The notes: generated by a model from the sequence alone, not told the origin. A stretch of 64,000 bases of DNA from Perkinsus olseni (GCA_013115135.1 JABANP010000023.1:62001-126000); one strand, 5' to 3'. Shown: positions 22,614-32,480, counted from the first letter of the stretch. Numbers and translations are program-made.

Positions 22614-23888
22614 TTAAATGTAGGCACTCTGTTGAATGATGATGGCGATGACAGAACCAGTGAAGATTCCGAAAACGAGAGCGAAGGCCATGACGTAGCC
22701 AGCGATCTCGAGTTCTTCTTTCTCCTTCTGGTCCACTTGGGAGGGTCCATGGATCATACACCAAGTAGCCACGCAACCATTGGAGGCAGCGATCAACGCC
22801 ATAATGATGAATCGGAACCAGTCATCATCAAATGGAGGAGCGGAAACGTGTACGCAGAGGAACATCAAGGGAATGAAAATGAGTCGGCCAAGACAGACAT
22901 AGCGCGTGAGCCTTTTGCCGAGCCGCACCCTCAAGTCGGGAGAGAACCTTCCGACCGTGTCAAAGACCTGATAGCAGTACGTCATCAGCTGGCCGAAAGA
23001 TCCAACGCTCAGAGACGAAGGAGTCATCTGGTATATGAGCCATGGGAAAGTAGTGAAGGTGATCACGAAGTTGAACCAGACGTTGAAGGCTTGTGGGAGG
23101 CTGTCTTTGATGACCTGGCCTACGGGGCGCTTCATGGCCTTCTTCAGCTGGAACTTCTCACGATTCTGCTGGATTTTCAGCACACTGATCATGTAGGGAT
23201 GAGGCTCCATAGCATATCTGTACATGGGGATGATTGCCAGATTACCAAGCATACCAACAAAGTAGAAGACAACCATTCGTATGTACATCATATCGGTCGG
23301 GTCGTCAGCCCCAGCGGCCTCGACGATCACTTGACACAGCTTGTTGACAGGCCAAGCTAGCAAGCCAGCAAAGCCCTCGCCTATCATAATCCACTTGGTG
23401 CAATCGGCAGTTACCAGAGCCGCCAGACCGAACATTGAGGACTCCATGAGAGCATTGGAGAAGCCGAAGACGGCGATGAGGATGCACCCGCATGCAAAGC
23501 CTGCCACATGATTCACTCTCCCGAAAGTGATGGCGCAGACAGCAATGACCATCATAGAGATGCCCATGCCAACGCACCCGATGTAAAAACGAGGGCCAAA
23601 CTTGAACCTATTGCCCACGTAGACGAGGAGCAGCTGCCCTATGTTAATAAAAAGAGAGTAGAACATCGACACCCAAGTGCCATAGGAAGCTCCGAACGCA
23701 TCAATCAGGGTGCCCAGCTCGCCTAGGATGAAGTTCCATCCGAGGAGAGACACACAACCGATGATGCAGAACTGAGCCTTGAGACACCAGTCGACCCTCG
23801 CCTCGGTGACGACTTTCTCTTCACAACTTTGCTCGCGGTCGGGAGTATGATCGACGACGGGGGAGGACATAGGAGAGCTCAAAAGCAA
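22614..23888 (-). CDS. equilibrative nucleoside transporter (ENT/SLC29 family)
   Basis: A single uninterrupted 424-codon frame, unusual here because most neighbours are rich in introns. The hydropathy read by eye gives about eleven membrane helices. Family landmarks include GWNFILGELGTLIDAFG in helix 1 and the loop before helix 7 (PLPQ-like DSLPQAFNVWFNF). The C-terminal SNGCVATWCMIHGPSQV is followed by an acidic E..E.AG and a glycine-rich last helix. ENT proteins carry nucleosides or nucleobases down their gradient. Parasitic protists that cannot make purines rely on them, so this may serve purine salvage; the substrate is not shown by the sequence. The N-terminus is cytosolic and rich in Ser and Glu. 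Met 23870 is an alternative start. Confidence 0.92.
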   Translation of the reverse strand: MLLSSPMSSPVVDHTPDREQSCEEKVVTEARVDWCLKAQFCIIGCVSLLGWNFILGELGTLIDAFGASYGTWVSMFYSLFINIGQLLLVYVGNRFKFGPRFYIGCVGMGISMMVIAVCAITFGRVNHVAGFACGCILIAVFGFSNALMESSMFGLAALVTADCTKWIMIGEGFAGLLAWPVNKLCQVIVEAAGADDPTDMMYIRMVVFYFVGMLGNLAIIPMYRYAMEPHPYMISVLKIQQNREKFQLKKAMKRPVGQVIKDSLPQAFNVWFNFVITFTTFPWLIYQMTPSSLSVGSFGQLMTYCYQVFDTVGRFSPDLRVRLGKRLTRYVCLGRLIFIPLMFLCVHVSAPPFDDDWFRFIIMALIAASNGCVATWCMIHGPSQVDQKEKEELEIAGYVMAFALVFGIFTGSVIAIIIQQSAYI

Positions 23889-24393
23889 CTACGTAAAAAA
23901 GGCTAGTCGAGAATAGTCGGTCGTGTACGGTACTGCCCCTTTTGATTGTCCCCATAAATCGTGGTCCTCGAAGCCCCAGTGCAAAACATGCCCTCTCACA
24001 AAGATGGAAGCGAGTAGTCAAATACGATCACGGTCGTTTGAAGGGAATTTCTCCCGACTACGAGTGACCGGCTCATGTATATTACGTACATTTTCACGTT
24101 CACTTCAGTCGAGCTACGATGACTCCGCGAAGAGATGTTTGAAATTTGCTGCGGCAATTAAGAGGATGTGTGAATCCCGTCCACTAGGGTCTGCACTTCA
24201 TCAGTATCACGCTAGTAGCTAGCCTCTGCTACTGCTAGTAGAGATGCTGCGTGGAGAATTAGGGACAGGTGATTGTGTGGTAATGACCTCCGCCGATGAG
24301 CCCGCGCCTCTCCGGTTGCCGATACTCTTGAACGCAACAAATTCGAATGAGAAAATGTACAGATAAATCGATTGACACTAATACGCGGACAGG
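23889..24393. other. intergenic
   Basis: Spacer between the transporter start and the end of the SNARE gene, both on the minus strand. It probably holds the transporter promoter; nothing specific was seen. Confidence 0.4.
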
Positions 24394-25470
24394 CTAGTTG
24401 CCCGGCAAGGCTTTGGTGTAAAATATGAAGGGGACCATGAAACAGTACATAATGATACTAATGAGCACTAGGATGATCGTTGTGAAGAATCCGAGTCGAC
24501 GAGCTCTGAAACGGAACAAACAACAGATGATGAGACTTCCATCGCAGTGGTGCCGATCCTACTTGAGCAGCTGAGTTCCTCGTTGATTTTCCTTCGTCAC
24601 ACTTTCAAGGTGCTGGTCCTGCAGTGTCTTGGTCAATTCCAAGTTTGCGTTATCCTTCGCCAGAGTCTCTCGTTGCCTGCAAACATAGACGGCGGAAGTT
24701 ATCGAGCTACTAGGAAGAACGTCGAGGAGTTCTCGCAAACATGAGTGGATACATAAGCTGGACTATGGCGTGGCTGACACTACAGGATGCGAAGAAGATT
24801 TCGGAGAATCCGTCATCGGCATTCAAACGAACACTATCAGCATGGAGAGAACCACAACTCCGACGGTTCTGATGCATCCAACCCGTTCCTACCTGTTCGC
24901 GCTCTCTCTGACATGCCCAGTAAGCTCGAGCATCTCATCAAGCAGCGCACCATGGCCTCCAGCAGCCTCAGTATCATCAGCTGACCGCTCTCGCTTCCTC
25001 AACCCTTCGAATAGCCGCTCCCTATCGTTGGGATCCGGCTTCGAGGGCTCCTTAGAAATGTCCTCGTCGGTCGGCGGCACTTCCACGACATCAGCACTCT
25101 CTGCCTCTTCCTCCCCTTCACTACTGCTACTATCGCTGTATGACTCGACATCGTCATCGTCATCAATATCAGTGCAATAGGCTTCCTCCAGCAGGGGTGC
25201 AAGATCCTCATCCACCTCCACGGCCAGCTTCTTACACGCCAGCAGCCGCAGCGCTCGGTTCGCAGCGGAGTCCATCGCAAGGCCTTTCGTGTAGGCCAGC
25301 AAGGCCTCGGCTTCCTGCGTACCATTTTTCGACCGAATCATCGTCGGCGTGACCAAGTGGGGATGGCTTGCTACCACCGTTGCTCTGGAAGAAGCCGCAC
25401 TGAGCCCTGAGACACTGGCTGGCCGGTGACCAGGGGGTTGGGGCTGTCTAGGTGGGCCCTCAGTGGACAT
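24394..25470 (-). CDS. tail-anchored SNARE, Use1-like
   Basis: Exon 1 (25470-24889) starts MSTEGPPRQPQPPG. It contains a helical segment, a run of Asp/Glu/Ser and the motif LLDEMLELTGHVRESANR, similar to the start of the Use1 SNARE helix. A later exon gives ETLAKDNANLELTKTLQDQH and a coiled-coil ending ENQRGTQLLK (about 24670-24560). The last exon gives a basic ARR followed by a single hydrophobic helix (FFTTIILVLISIIMYCF) and a short lumenal tail, with the stop at 24394-24396. Such proteins act in Golgi-to-ER retrograde fusion. Family assignment rests on layout and weak similarity; Sec20 or another Qc/Qb SNARE is possible. The exon between 24720 and 24880 is not resolved. Confidence 0.55.
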
Positions 25471-25769
25471 TCAGTGTAAAACTAGGAGCGAACAGCAGAT
25501 GAGATTTTATCTTAAGTCAGATGGGAGTTAGCGGCGAAGTCGCCAACCCGTCGCTCCACACGCAATGTAGTTCGACGAAGATACCGCACAATCGGCTGAT
25601 GCTGGAGAAGGGACAGCAGGGAAGGATCTTCCGGGTCACGGTTCGAGGCCCGCCTGAAGCGGGGAGCGCTCCTGGTCAAGTGCGCGACACGACTTTAATC
25701 GCTCCCTAAACTCCCAGACTTTAGGTCCCGGGATCGATCCCTGCTGCCCGCATTTTTCCTTGTACGTAG
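25471..25769. other. intergenic, left flank of the LTR element
   Basis: No gene was seen. The last four bases before the element (GTAG, 25766-25769) form the target-site duplication. Confidence 0.6.
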
Positions 25770-26079
25770 TGTAGACCTTAGGATTGACCTTAGGTTCACT
25801 TGCTTTCTTGCTTTCTTGGATCGCTTGACACTCCTCAACTCGGTCTGAACTTGGTCTGAAGTAGACAAGTGCTCCATGGAATGACCTTTGGCTCGCCTGT
25901 AGCGTGATCGAAATTGGTGTCACGTCACCTCCTGTACGTCACGCATCCTACCCGCTAAGTTCATTCCTTTTATGGAACTGTGCTAGTCTTACGACCTTTG
26001 ACCAGGACGTAAGCGTTGAGTTGACTAGTGAGAGCAACGATCTTGGTCACTTGTAGTCTTGCTCACTCGACAGACTACA
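25770..26079 (+). repeat. 5' LTR
   Basis: 310 bp, TGTAG...CTACA. It differs from the 3' LTR by a few substitutions and by an 11-base length difference near the repeated GGTCTGAA segment, so insertion is not extremely recent. Confidence 0.93.
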
Positions 26080-26083
26080 TTTC

Positions 26084-26092
26084 TGGTAGCAG
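26084..26092 (+). other. primer binding site (initiator tRNA-Met type)
   Basis: TGGTAGCAG is complementary to CTGCTACCA, the 3' end of typical eukaryotic initiator tRNA-Met. It starts four bases after the 5' LTR. Confidence 0.8.
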
Positions 26093-26784
26093 CTCCTTGT
26101 TTGCTATCACTACAACTACGTTCCCCTCAAGTTCGGTTACCCCCTTCCAGTGGATAAGACCTTCCCCTACGTGCCTGGTACCTGATGGTTTCTCCTGGTA
26201 ACGACCTTGGTATCGAGAAGAAGGACCTTACGGTCATCGAGGAGCAGGCGAGGGCAGTCTGCCCTGGGCAGATGCGACGGCTGCTGGTATGGACGAGAAC
26301 TCTACCCAGTATCACATCCGCCTGGCCGTGGACCATGCAAGAGACTACGAGACTGATCTGTTCACTATTGTCCGGAAGGTCCCCGACGCCGACCTTCATT
26401 TCTTTTCTGAGTGCTACTGGTGCTAGCAATGCTAGCCTAGCATTCCCTATGTGGTGACTTCTGCCTTCCTGGTTAAGGCTTGGTCCGTCGACTTGCACTA
26501 TACGCGCTGTTGGAGACCTTTGTTGCTCGGCTAACATACCAGGTCCCAGCTAAGATGGATGCTGGTTGGTCTTTATTGCTTTGTCTGGTCTCGTCGATGT
26601 GACCTTGGAAGTGGTTCACCCTGATCCTGGTTTATCGTCAAGTCATCAATGCTGATCGTCTACTCATCACCCTGGTACAACCAGACCGTCTACCGGAAGA
26701 TGATGGTTCTGTTGCTATATGGTTAAGCTGCTATGTTGACACCTGTAACCGGCTCCGATCTCTTTGGGCTAGAGAGGTAGGAGA

Positions 26785-27062
26785 GAAGAGAAGAAGGCAC
26801 TGTCTCGACTGAGAACGTAATTCAGAACGGCAGGAATTTTTCTTGGGTGTGCACTATACTGCTGATGACCTTCTTTCGAGACCCCTTGTACTGCTGATGA
26901 CCTTCTTTCGAGACCCCTTGGATGAAGATGATGACCTTTGGATGACTTTGACTTCGACTATTTCGACTTATTATTGGTACGAGTTCCTCCACATGAACTT
27001 ACCACCGATGTCCCTGTTCTGGACCTGGTCTTCTCGACCTTGGCTCGAGATTGTTCTCGACG
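26785..27062 (+). repeat. direct repeat A, copy 1
   Basis: About 278 bp essentially identical to 27691-27968. It includes a small internal tandem duplication of a CTGCTGATGACCTTC segment. Confidence 0.92.
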
Positions 27063-27498
27063 GCAATCCCGACTTCTTTTTTCTGAGGTTTGACCCCCTG
27101 TTCTTTGTGTCTGGAGAGCTCAAGGAAAGATCATCTTTCAAAGATGAGGTAAACCTGATTACTTATGCTGAATTTCGCAAGACCTTGGTGAATTCCAACT
27201 TCGATCCTAGGCCCTAACTTGGTATTCTACCTCGGATTCACTCTCTCTGTTTCGTTATTCTTTGTTTTTCTCTTGGATATGTTGTCTTACTGACTCTGCA
27301 GATATCCTGGATGGTACACTTCTCGTATGGTTTGACTTCCATAGACTGTACCATGTGCATTGCTGGCACTCTGTTTACTGAACCTCGCTAGCGTCGATGC
27401 TCCGGTGGGAGTACCTTCCGCTTTGGTTCCGTCCTTCCTGTTTTTCCCTGGTTTGGCTGCCTGGTTGAGGAAACGGCGTCAAGCTAGGCGGGGAGGTA

Positions 27499-27689
27499 TG
27501 TAGACCTTAGGATTGACCTTAGGTTCACTTGCTTTCTTGCTTTCTTGGATCGCTTGACACTCCTCAACTCGGTCTGAACTTGGTCTGAAGTAGACAAGTG
27601 CTCCATGGAATGACCTTTGGCTCGCCTGTTGCGTGATCGAAATTGGTGTCACGTCACCTCCTGTACGTCACGCATCCTACCCGCTAAGT
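27499..27689 (+). repeat. internal LTR fragment preceded by a purine tract
   Basis: 191 bp matching the first 191 bp of the 5' LTR. It is preceded by GGCGTCAAGCTAGGCGGGGA, the same sequence that precedes the real 3' LTR. It therefore marks the right end of an older copy joined to internal sequence of another. Confidence 0.92.
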
Positions 27690-27690
27690 A

Positions 27691-27968
27691 GAAGAGAAGA
27701 AGGCACTGTCTCGACTGAGAACGTAATTCAGAACGGCAGGAATTTTTCTTGGGTGTGCACTATACTGCTGATGACCTTCTTTCGAGACCCCTTGTACTGC
27801 TGATGACCTTCTTTCGAGACCCCTTGGATGAAGATGATGACCTTTGGATGACTTTGACTTCGACTATTTCGACTTATTATTGGTACGAGTTCCTCCACAT
27901 GAACTTACCACCGATGTCCCTGTTCTGGACCTGGTCTTCTCGACCTTGGCTCGAGATTGTTCTCGACG
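27691..27968 (+). repeat. direct repeat A, copy 2
   Basis: Second copy of the segment at 26785-27062, offset 906 bp. It begins one base after the truncated LTR, which places the recombination joint there. Confidence 0.92.
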
Positions 27969-28215
27969 ACAACACCGACCTGTTGTGAGGTTCGACCCCA
28001 GTTTCCTTGGTCCTGGTGGGCGCAAGGAAAGGAACGGTAACCCTGAGTAAAGAAGACGAAGTGTACAAGACCTTGGCCGATTTCAACCTCTATGCTAGCC
28101 CCTGGACTGATACCGACCTTGGTTCAACTATACTTACTTCTTATTATGCCCCTTCTACTTCTTTCTACCTTCGCCGAAGCTGTTGGATATCCTATTTGGG
28201 TGCTAAGCTGGCATC
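27960..28215 (+). repeat. direct repeat B, copy 1
   Basis: 256 bp essentially identical to 28641-28896 (offset 681 bp). Confidence 0.92.
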
Positions 28216-28278
28216 GAAGAAGTTACTGTTACTGTTACTGAGAACGCAAGTCAGGACGACAGAAATACTTCTAATGGT

Positions 28279-28731
28279 GTGCCTGAGATTGTCGATGAGC
28301 AACAAGAAGAATCTTCGGCTGATGATGGTGGACTCTCGGTCGATGATGGTGGACTCTCGGTTGATGATGGTGGACCCTCGGTTGCTGATGGTGGACCTTC
28401 GGTTGATGATGATGGACACTCGTCGGACGATGCTGGACCTTCGGACGACTCCGACTTGATGCGATCTGGTTCCGGTATAAGTTCATCAACCTCTTCTTCG
28501 GCCGTGGATGAAGACTCGCCTGAGGACAACGATGTGAGCAGTCCCTCTGAGGCACCGGAGTTCGAGTCCGCTCACGAAGAAACCGACAACGACGACCTTA
28601 CCTCTGAGGTTCCTCAAGAGTGGAACTTGGCCCGAGATCGTTCTCGACGACAACACCGACCTGTTGTGAGGTTCGACCCCAGTTTCCTTGGTCCTGGTGG
28701 GCGCAAGGAAAGGAACGGTAACCCTGAGTAA
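28279..28731 (+). CDS. acidic Ser/Asp-rich frame of the LTR element
   Basis: A 150-codon frame, very acidic, opening with seven-residue repeats of the type DDGGLSV/DDGGPSV and ending RSRRQHRPVVRFDPSFLGPG. A disordered acidic stretch followed by a basic RRQHRPVVRF resembles the linker between integrase and reverse transcriptase in copia-like polyproteins. That is only a resemblance, and no enzyme domain is attached. It may be a relic of a longer polyprotein. Confidence 0.35.
   Translation: MPEIVDEQQEESSADDGGLSVDDGGLSVDDGGPSVADGGPSVDDDGHSSDDAGPSDDSDLMRSGSGISSSTSSSAVDEDSPEDNDVSSPSEAPEFESAHEETDNDDLTSEVPQEWNLARDRSRRQHRPVVRFDPSFLGPGGRKERNGNPE
28321..28446 (+). repeat. six 21-bp tandem repeats
   Basis: Six units of the form GATGATGGTGGACTCTCGGT plus one base, diverging progressively to the right; later units contain GGACCTTCGG. 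Confidence 0.88.
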
Positions 28732-28896
28732 AGAAGACGAAGTGTACAAGACCTTGGCCGATTTCAACCTCTATGCTAGCCCCTGGACTGATACCGACCT
28801 TGGTTCAACTATACTTACTTCTTATTATGCCCCTTCTACTTCTTTCTACCTTCGCCGAAGCTGTTGGATATCCTATTTGGGTGCTAAGCTGGCATC
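28641..28896 (+). repeat. direct repeat B, copy 2
   Basis: Second copy of 27960-28215. Directly after it the sequence enters the leader of the 609-codon frame. Confidence 0.92.
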
Positions 28897-28995
28897 CTGA
28901 AGCTGCGCGGTTACAGCTGAATGTGGCGCGCGCCCTGGTAATCGATATGTCCGTTCATCGCACGTTCCGCGACGAACGTCTCTTTTCCGACTCGT

Positions 28996-30825
28996 TTGGT
29001 TATTGCAACCGCCCCCTATTCGCTCCGAATCACTTTGGTGCCTATGTTCTCTCGCCCTTGGTATGAGCTGGAAGCTGAGGTGGATGAAAGCGCTTTGGGA
29101 AGCTATGTACGCTCTCTGTCGCCTCGTGGAACGACCTTTGTCCGCAAGCTTCGTGAGAAGGCGTTTCGCAGCGACCTCTGGCTGGATGCGGTCCGTAAGA
29201 AGATTCAAGGTGCATCTTTGGCTGGTGATGACACTGAGTACGGCGACCTTTGCAGCAAGATGGAGGACTTCGCTGAGAGGAACCACCTGCCCTGCCCCTC
29301 CTTCCTCAAGGACCTACGTGCTGCCCTGGGCTCTGCTCCGAGTGCTGTTGATGGTAGACCTTCGCCGGCATCTGAGGACTATGACGATGCCGTGTCTGTG
29401 ATGAGTGAGCCTCAGGCTCAGGTGGTAGACCTTCGTGAGATTCCGGAGAGTGATGATGAGGCTCCCCAGCCTCTCCCTGTTCGGCCCTTGACGAGACCTT
29501 CGGCTCCTCTTGCTAAGTCTTCGCCTCCTCTGCCTAAGGCGGGTCCTGTCCCCTCTGTTGGACGTGGCCGTGGTGGTATCCGTGGTGTTCCGTATAGGTA
29601 TGGACACTCGGCTGTTCCTCCTCGTGTGACTCTTCGTCCTCGGGTCGCGGGTCGTGGTCGTACGGCTCCCCCCGGTGGTCTGAGGGTTCCCCCTACTAAG
29701 CCTGTAGTTGCCCCTTCGGCTTCAAGACCTTCGGCTGGTAGTACTGATGGACCTTTGGACTGGAGGAGTGCTCCTTGCAGCTTTCCTAAGGCTCCCCTAG
29801 GACCTGTTGTTCCACCTCCTAGTCCTTACAGACTGACTAAGTCGGCGCCGTTGCCTCCCTCAAGACCTTCGGGTGCTTCTTCATCGACCTCTACGGTTAA
29901 TCTTGGTGTGAACTTCCAGCCACGTTATACCTATGACTACGCTCACTTGATCCCCAAGTATGTTGAGGCTCCTAGTCATAAGGCTCGTTATTCTTGGGTA
30001 TGGGATTACTGTTACCCGAATTCTTACGGTCCTGGCAAGGCTTGGCGTGAGCATCTTGCTTCACAGCGTGAGACCTTCGGTGATGACTGTTACCGTAAGT
30101 TGAACGGACCTTGGGTAATTGACCATCCTACCTTGGCTGGGCTGGTTCATAGCGACTTCGTGAACGACTCCATCGCTGGTCGGGTTCTTCTGTGTCAAGG
30201 TATTCTGAATTCCACTGGTGATGCTCACGATGGTCTCTATTTACCTTCGGCTTCGGCTTTACTTCGTTACTGCTACGAATGTGGTGCCTACCCCCACCTG
30301 GTTAGTTATCATACAAGATATGCCCGACCTTCGGAAGCAGTAATGAATGGTGTTAACCTGTTTTTTTGTTGTGAGGTGCATTGTCAACAAGCTCTACAAA
30401 GATTACTGAGAGGCGGCTTCACCTTCGCTTTTAGACCTTCGGGATACTTATTCTTTGCCCGTAGCGAGAAAGCGTTTTACAGCCCTTTTCGTAATTCTGA
30501 TGGTGGCTTCAGTGGTCTTACTGTGGACGAAGGACGTTTCTGTTACCTCTTGTCCCATACGCGTCTTAAGAACCTCGAGCATGGTATACCTTTGGCTAAG
30601 TTCGAAGTCTATGATAATGAGTGGATTAAGACGACCTTGGAACAAGTTAATGCGGCTCGCAAGAACCCCTCCAACAAGACCTTAGCTGCTCGCCTTGCTG
30701 CCTTCGGAGAGAACACGGATGAAGCCCTTGGTGCTATTCTGAGCATGACTGATGATTACAGCATTACGGTTGGCGCTCTCAAGAAGACCTTGGATACTCG
30801 TAAGCGATCTTGGAATTCCGAGTAA
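28996..30825 (+). CDS. 609-residue element protein of unknown family (Gag-like position)
   Basis: The longest uninterrupted frame in the window. Met 29044 (MFSRPWYELEAEV) is an alternative start. Three parts can be seen. Residues about 17-115 are helical and charged. Residues 116-310 form a Pro/Ser/Arg-rich disordered stretch with RG-rich patches (VGRGRGGIRG, VAGRGRT). Residues 311-609 form a compact-looking region rich in Tyr, Trp and Cys (YSWVWDYCYPNSYGPG, YCYECGAYPHL, FFCCEVHCQQALQRLL). No CCHC zinc knuckle, aspartic protease or polymerase motif is visible. RG patches suggest nucleic-acid binding. Its place just before the purine tract, rather than after the 5' LTR, is unusual for Gag. Nineteen ACCTT motifs fall in all three codon phases. 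Confidence 0.75.
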   Translation: MVIATAPYSLRITLVPMFSRPWYELEAEVDESALGSYVRSLSPRGTTFVRKLREKAFRSDLWLDAVRKKIQGASLAGDDTEYGDLCSKMEDFAERNHLPCPSFLKDLRAALGSAPSAVDGRPSPASEDYDDAVSVMSEPQAQVVDLREIPESDDEAPQPLPVRPLTRPSAPLAKSSPPLPKAGPVPSVGRGRGGIRGVPYRYGHSAVPPRVTLRPRVAGRGRTAPPGGLRVPPTKPVVAPSASRPSAGSTDGPLDWRSAPCSFPKAPLGPVVPPPSPYRLTKSAPLPPSRPSGASSSTSTVNLGVNFQPRYTYDYAHLIPKYVEAPSHKARYSWVWDYCYPNSYGPGKAWREHLASQRETFGDDCYRKLNGPWVIDHPTLAGLVHSDFVNDSIAGRVLLCQGILNSTGDAHDGLYLPSASALLRYCYECGAYPHLVSYHTRYARPSEAVMNGVNLFFCCEVHCQQALQRLLRGGFTFAFRPSGYLFFARSEKAFYSPFRNSDGGFSGLTVDEGRFCYLLSHTRLKNLEHGIPLAKFEVYDNEWIKTTLEQVNAARKNPSNKTLAARLAAFGENTDEALGAILSMTDDYSITVGALKKTLDTRKRSWNSE

Positions 30826-30914
30826 TGCTGAAGATTTTATTGATGTCACGACTTTTTATTATCTGTAACGTTCATTGGTTCGTTAGACCTTGGTTTGCGG
30901 AATGGCGTCAAGCT

Positions 30915-30925
30915 AGGCGGGGAGG
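30915..30925 (+). other. polypurine tract
   Basis: AGGCGGGGAGG, two bases before the 3' LTR; also present before the internal LTR fragment. Confidence 0.65.
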
Positions 30926-30927
30926 TA

Positions 30928-31226
30928 TGTAGACCTTAGGATTGACCTTAGGTTCACTTGCTTTCTTGCTTTCTTGGATCGCTTGACATTCCTTACCTCG
31001 GTCTGAAGTAGACAAATGCTCCATGGAATGACCTTTGGCTCGCCTGTAGCGTGATCGAAATTGGTGTCACGTCACCTCCTGTACGTCACGCATCCTACCC
31101 GCTAAGTTCATTCCTTTTATGGAACTGTGCTAGTCTTACGACCTTTGACCAGGACGTAAGCGTTGAGTTGACTAGTGAGAGCAACGATCTTGGTCACTTG
31201 TAGTCTTGCTCACTCGACAGACTACA
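30928..31226 (+). repeat. 3' LTR
   Basis: 299 bp, same ends as the 5' LTR, followed by the GTAG target duplication. Confidence 0.93.
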
Positions 31227-32018
31227 GTAGTCTTGTTCATCTTGAGTATCTCGCAGTTTCTTAACGCGATGGAGCTGACGTTGACACGCAAAGGTTGTTT
31301 TCGGCTGCGGATTATCCCGTCACTAAATCGGATCAGCGTGTAACTATGGCCAATCATTCTGTGTGCAGTTGCATGAACTGCGCGCATTGCCCTTCGAAGT
31401 CAGACCGTCTGACTCAGGATCCTCCGATGGACCGATAGGATGTAATCATGTCACGCACGCGTGCACATGTGGTAGTATGGGTCGTATACTGGTCCACCAG
31501 GGAGGGGGTCGTGCTATGGCGCCCAATGCTATGGGCTAGGCCGTTTCACGGGCTCTGTGTATTACCTTTCTTCGCATAGGATTAGTCATGCTATTTTAGC
31601 TTCGTCCTAATTCGTTAATAACGAATCGTTATGCTTAGTCGCACGCGCGAGTCGGCCTTAAGAAATGTGGGTGGGTGCCCACTAGAGCCGGAGGAACCCT
31701 TGCGACTCGCAAGTTGCGAGGTAACGGCGTGGTAGGGGGATGTGTCTTCGCCGGGAAGACCGATGCATGGAATGCGTGCACACCGTTCATCCATTGTTAA
31801 GCCAATACTCTGGAAGCCTGTCATGTCTTCATCTCGCCTGACCTTTTCCGAGTCAGGGATCCTGACTAGTAACCGAGGAAGGATCTTAGGAAGACGATTC
31901 GGAGCGTCTATATCGGGAAGGTGATGGAGGTAGTATTGTCGGGAGGGGTCTGTATGGACAGTATACTGTATATTGTCTAACGCAACACACAACTTGTGTA
32001 ATCGTATGTTGAAAACTT

Positions 32019-32067
32019 CACCGATCATACACTGTACTTCAACTTGAAGTACAGTGTATGATCGGTG
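32019..32067. repeat. perfect palindrome
   Basis: The arms 32019-32042 and 32044-32067 are 24-bp exact reverse complements with one base between them. Confidence 0.96.
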
Positions 32068-32480
32068 CCTATGCATTCACCTGCATCCATCTCGGAACAG
32101 TGCCATTTCCTCTTATTACCTACTGTGATTCCAAATCGGAGGTGGCTCGTCGTACACTTACTCAGACTTAAGTTAGCGTGTTGAGTATATTTATATGCGC
32201 TCCAGTATGCATCCCTGATTTCAACATGTCCTTTGATACTGAGGCTCTGGAATCGTGAATACCTTCAGGATTACCAAGCTATCACGGTATCTGGGATTGA
32301 CACATACGAATTATAATTGCGATGAAGACTCTTCATCGCAGAGTTCATTCCTTCTCTTCATTGAAGAGATCATCATGGGGCAATTATATCGTGTATTTGC
32401 ATTGATTCAGCGGACTTCATACAACGGACTATTCCTACCTAAAACTTACTTAAGCTCAAGATTCTCGAGATTCCAGACTG

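Larger units (their letters stand above)
25770..31226 (+). mobile_element. LTR retroelement, apparently non-autonomous and internally rearranged
   Basis: A 310-bp 5' LTR and a 299-bp 3' LTR begin TGTAGACC and end AGACTACA, so the ends are inverted. The element is flanked by GTAG on both sides (25766-25769 and 31227-31230), a 4-bp target duplication. A primer site complementary to the 3' end of initiator tRNA-Met lies four bases inside the 5' LTR, and a purine tract abuts the 3' LTR. The interior has an acidic frame and a 609-residue unknown protein, but no visible reverse transcriptase, RNase H, integrase or protease motif. It also holds a 191-bp LTR fragment and two pairs of long direct repeats. 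ACCTT occurs about 56 times on the plus strand. It was probably mobilised in trans, or is a chimera of two copies. Confidence 0.9.

Noticed and set aside
28007..28459. 150-codon frame through the 21-bp repeat (Met/Val/Asp-rich)
   Set aside because: Alternative frame of the repeat array with low-complexity output; the acidic frame is more plausible.
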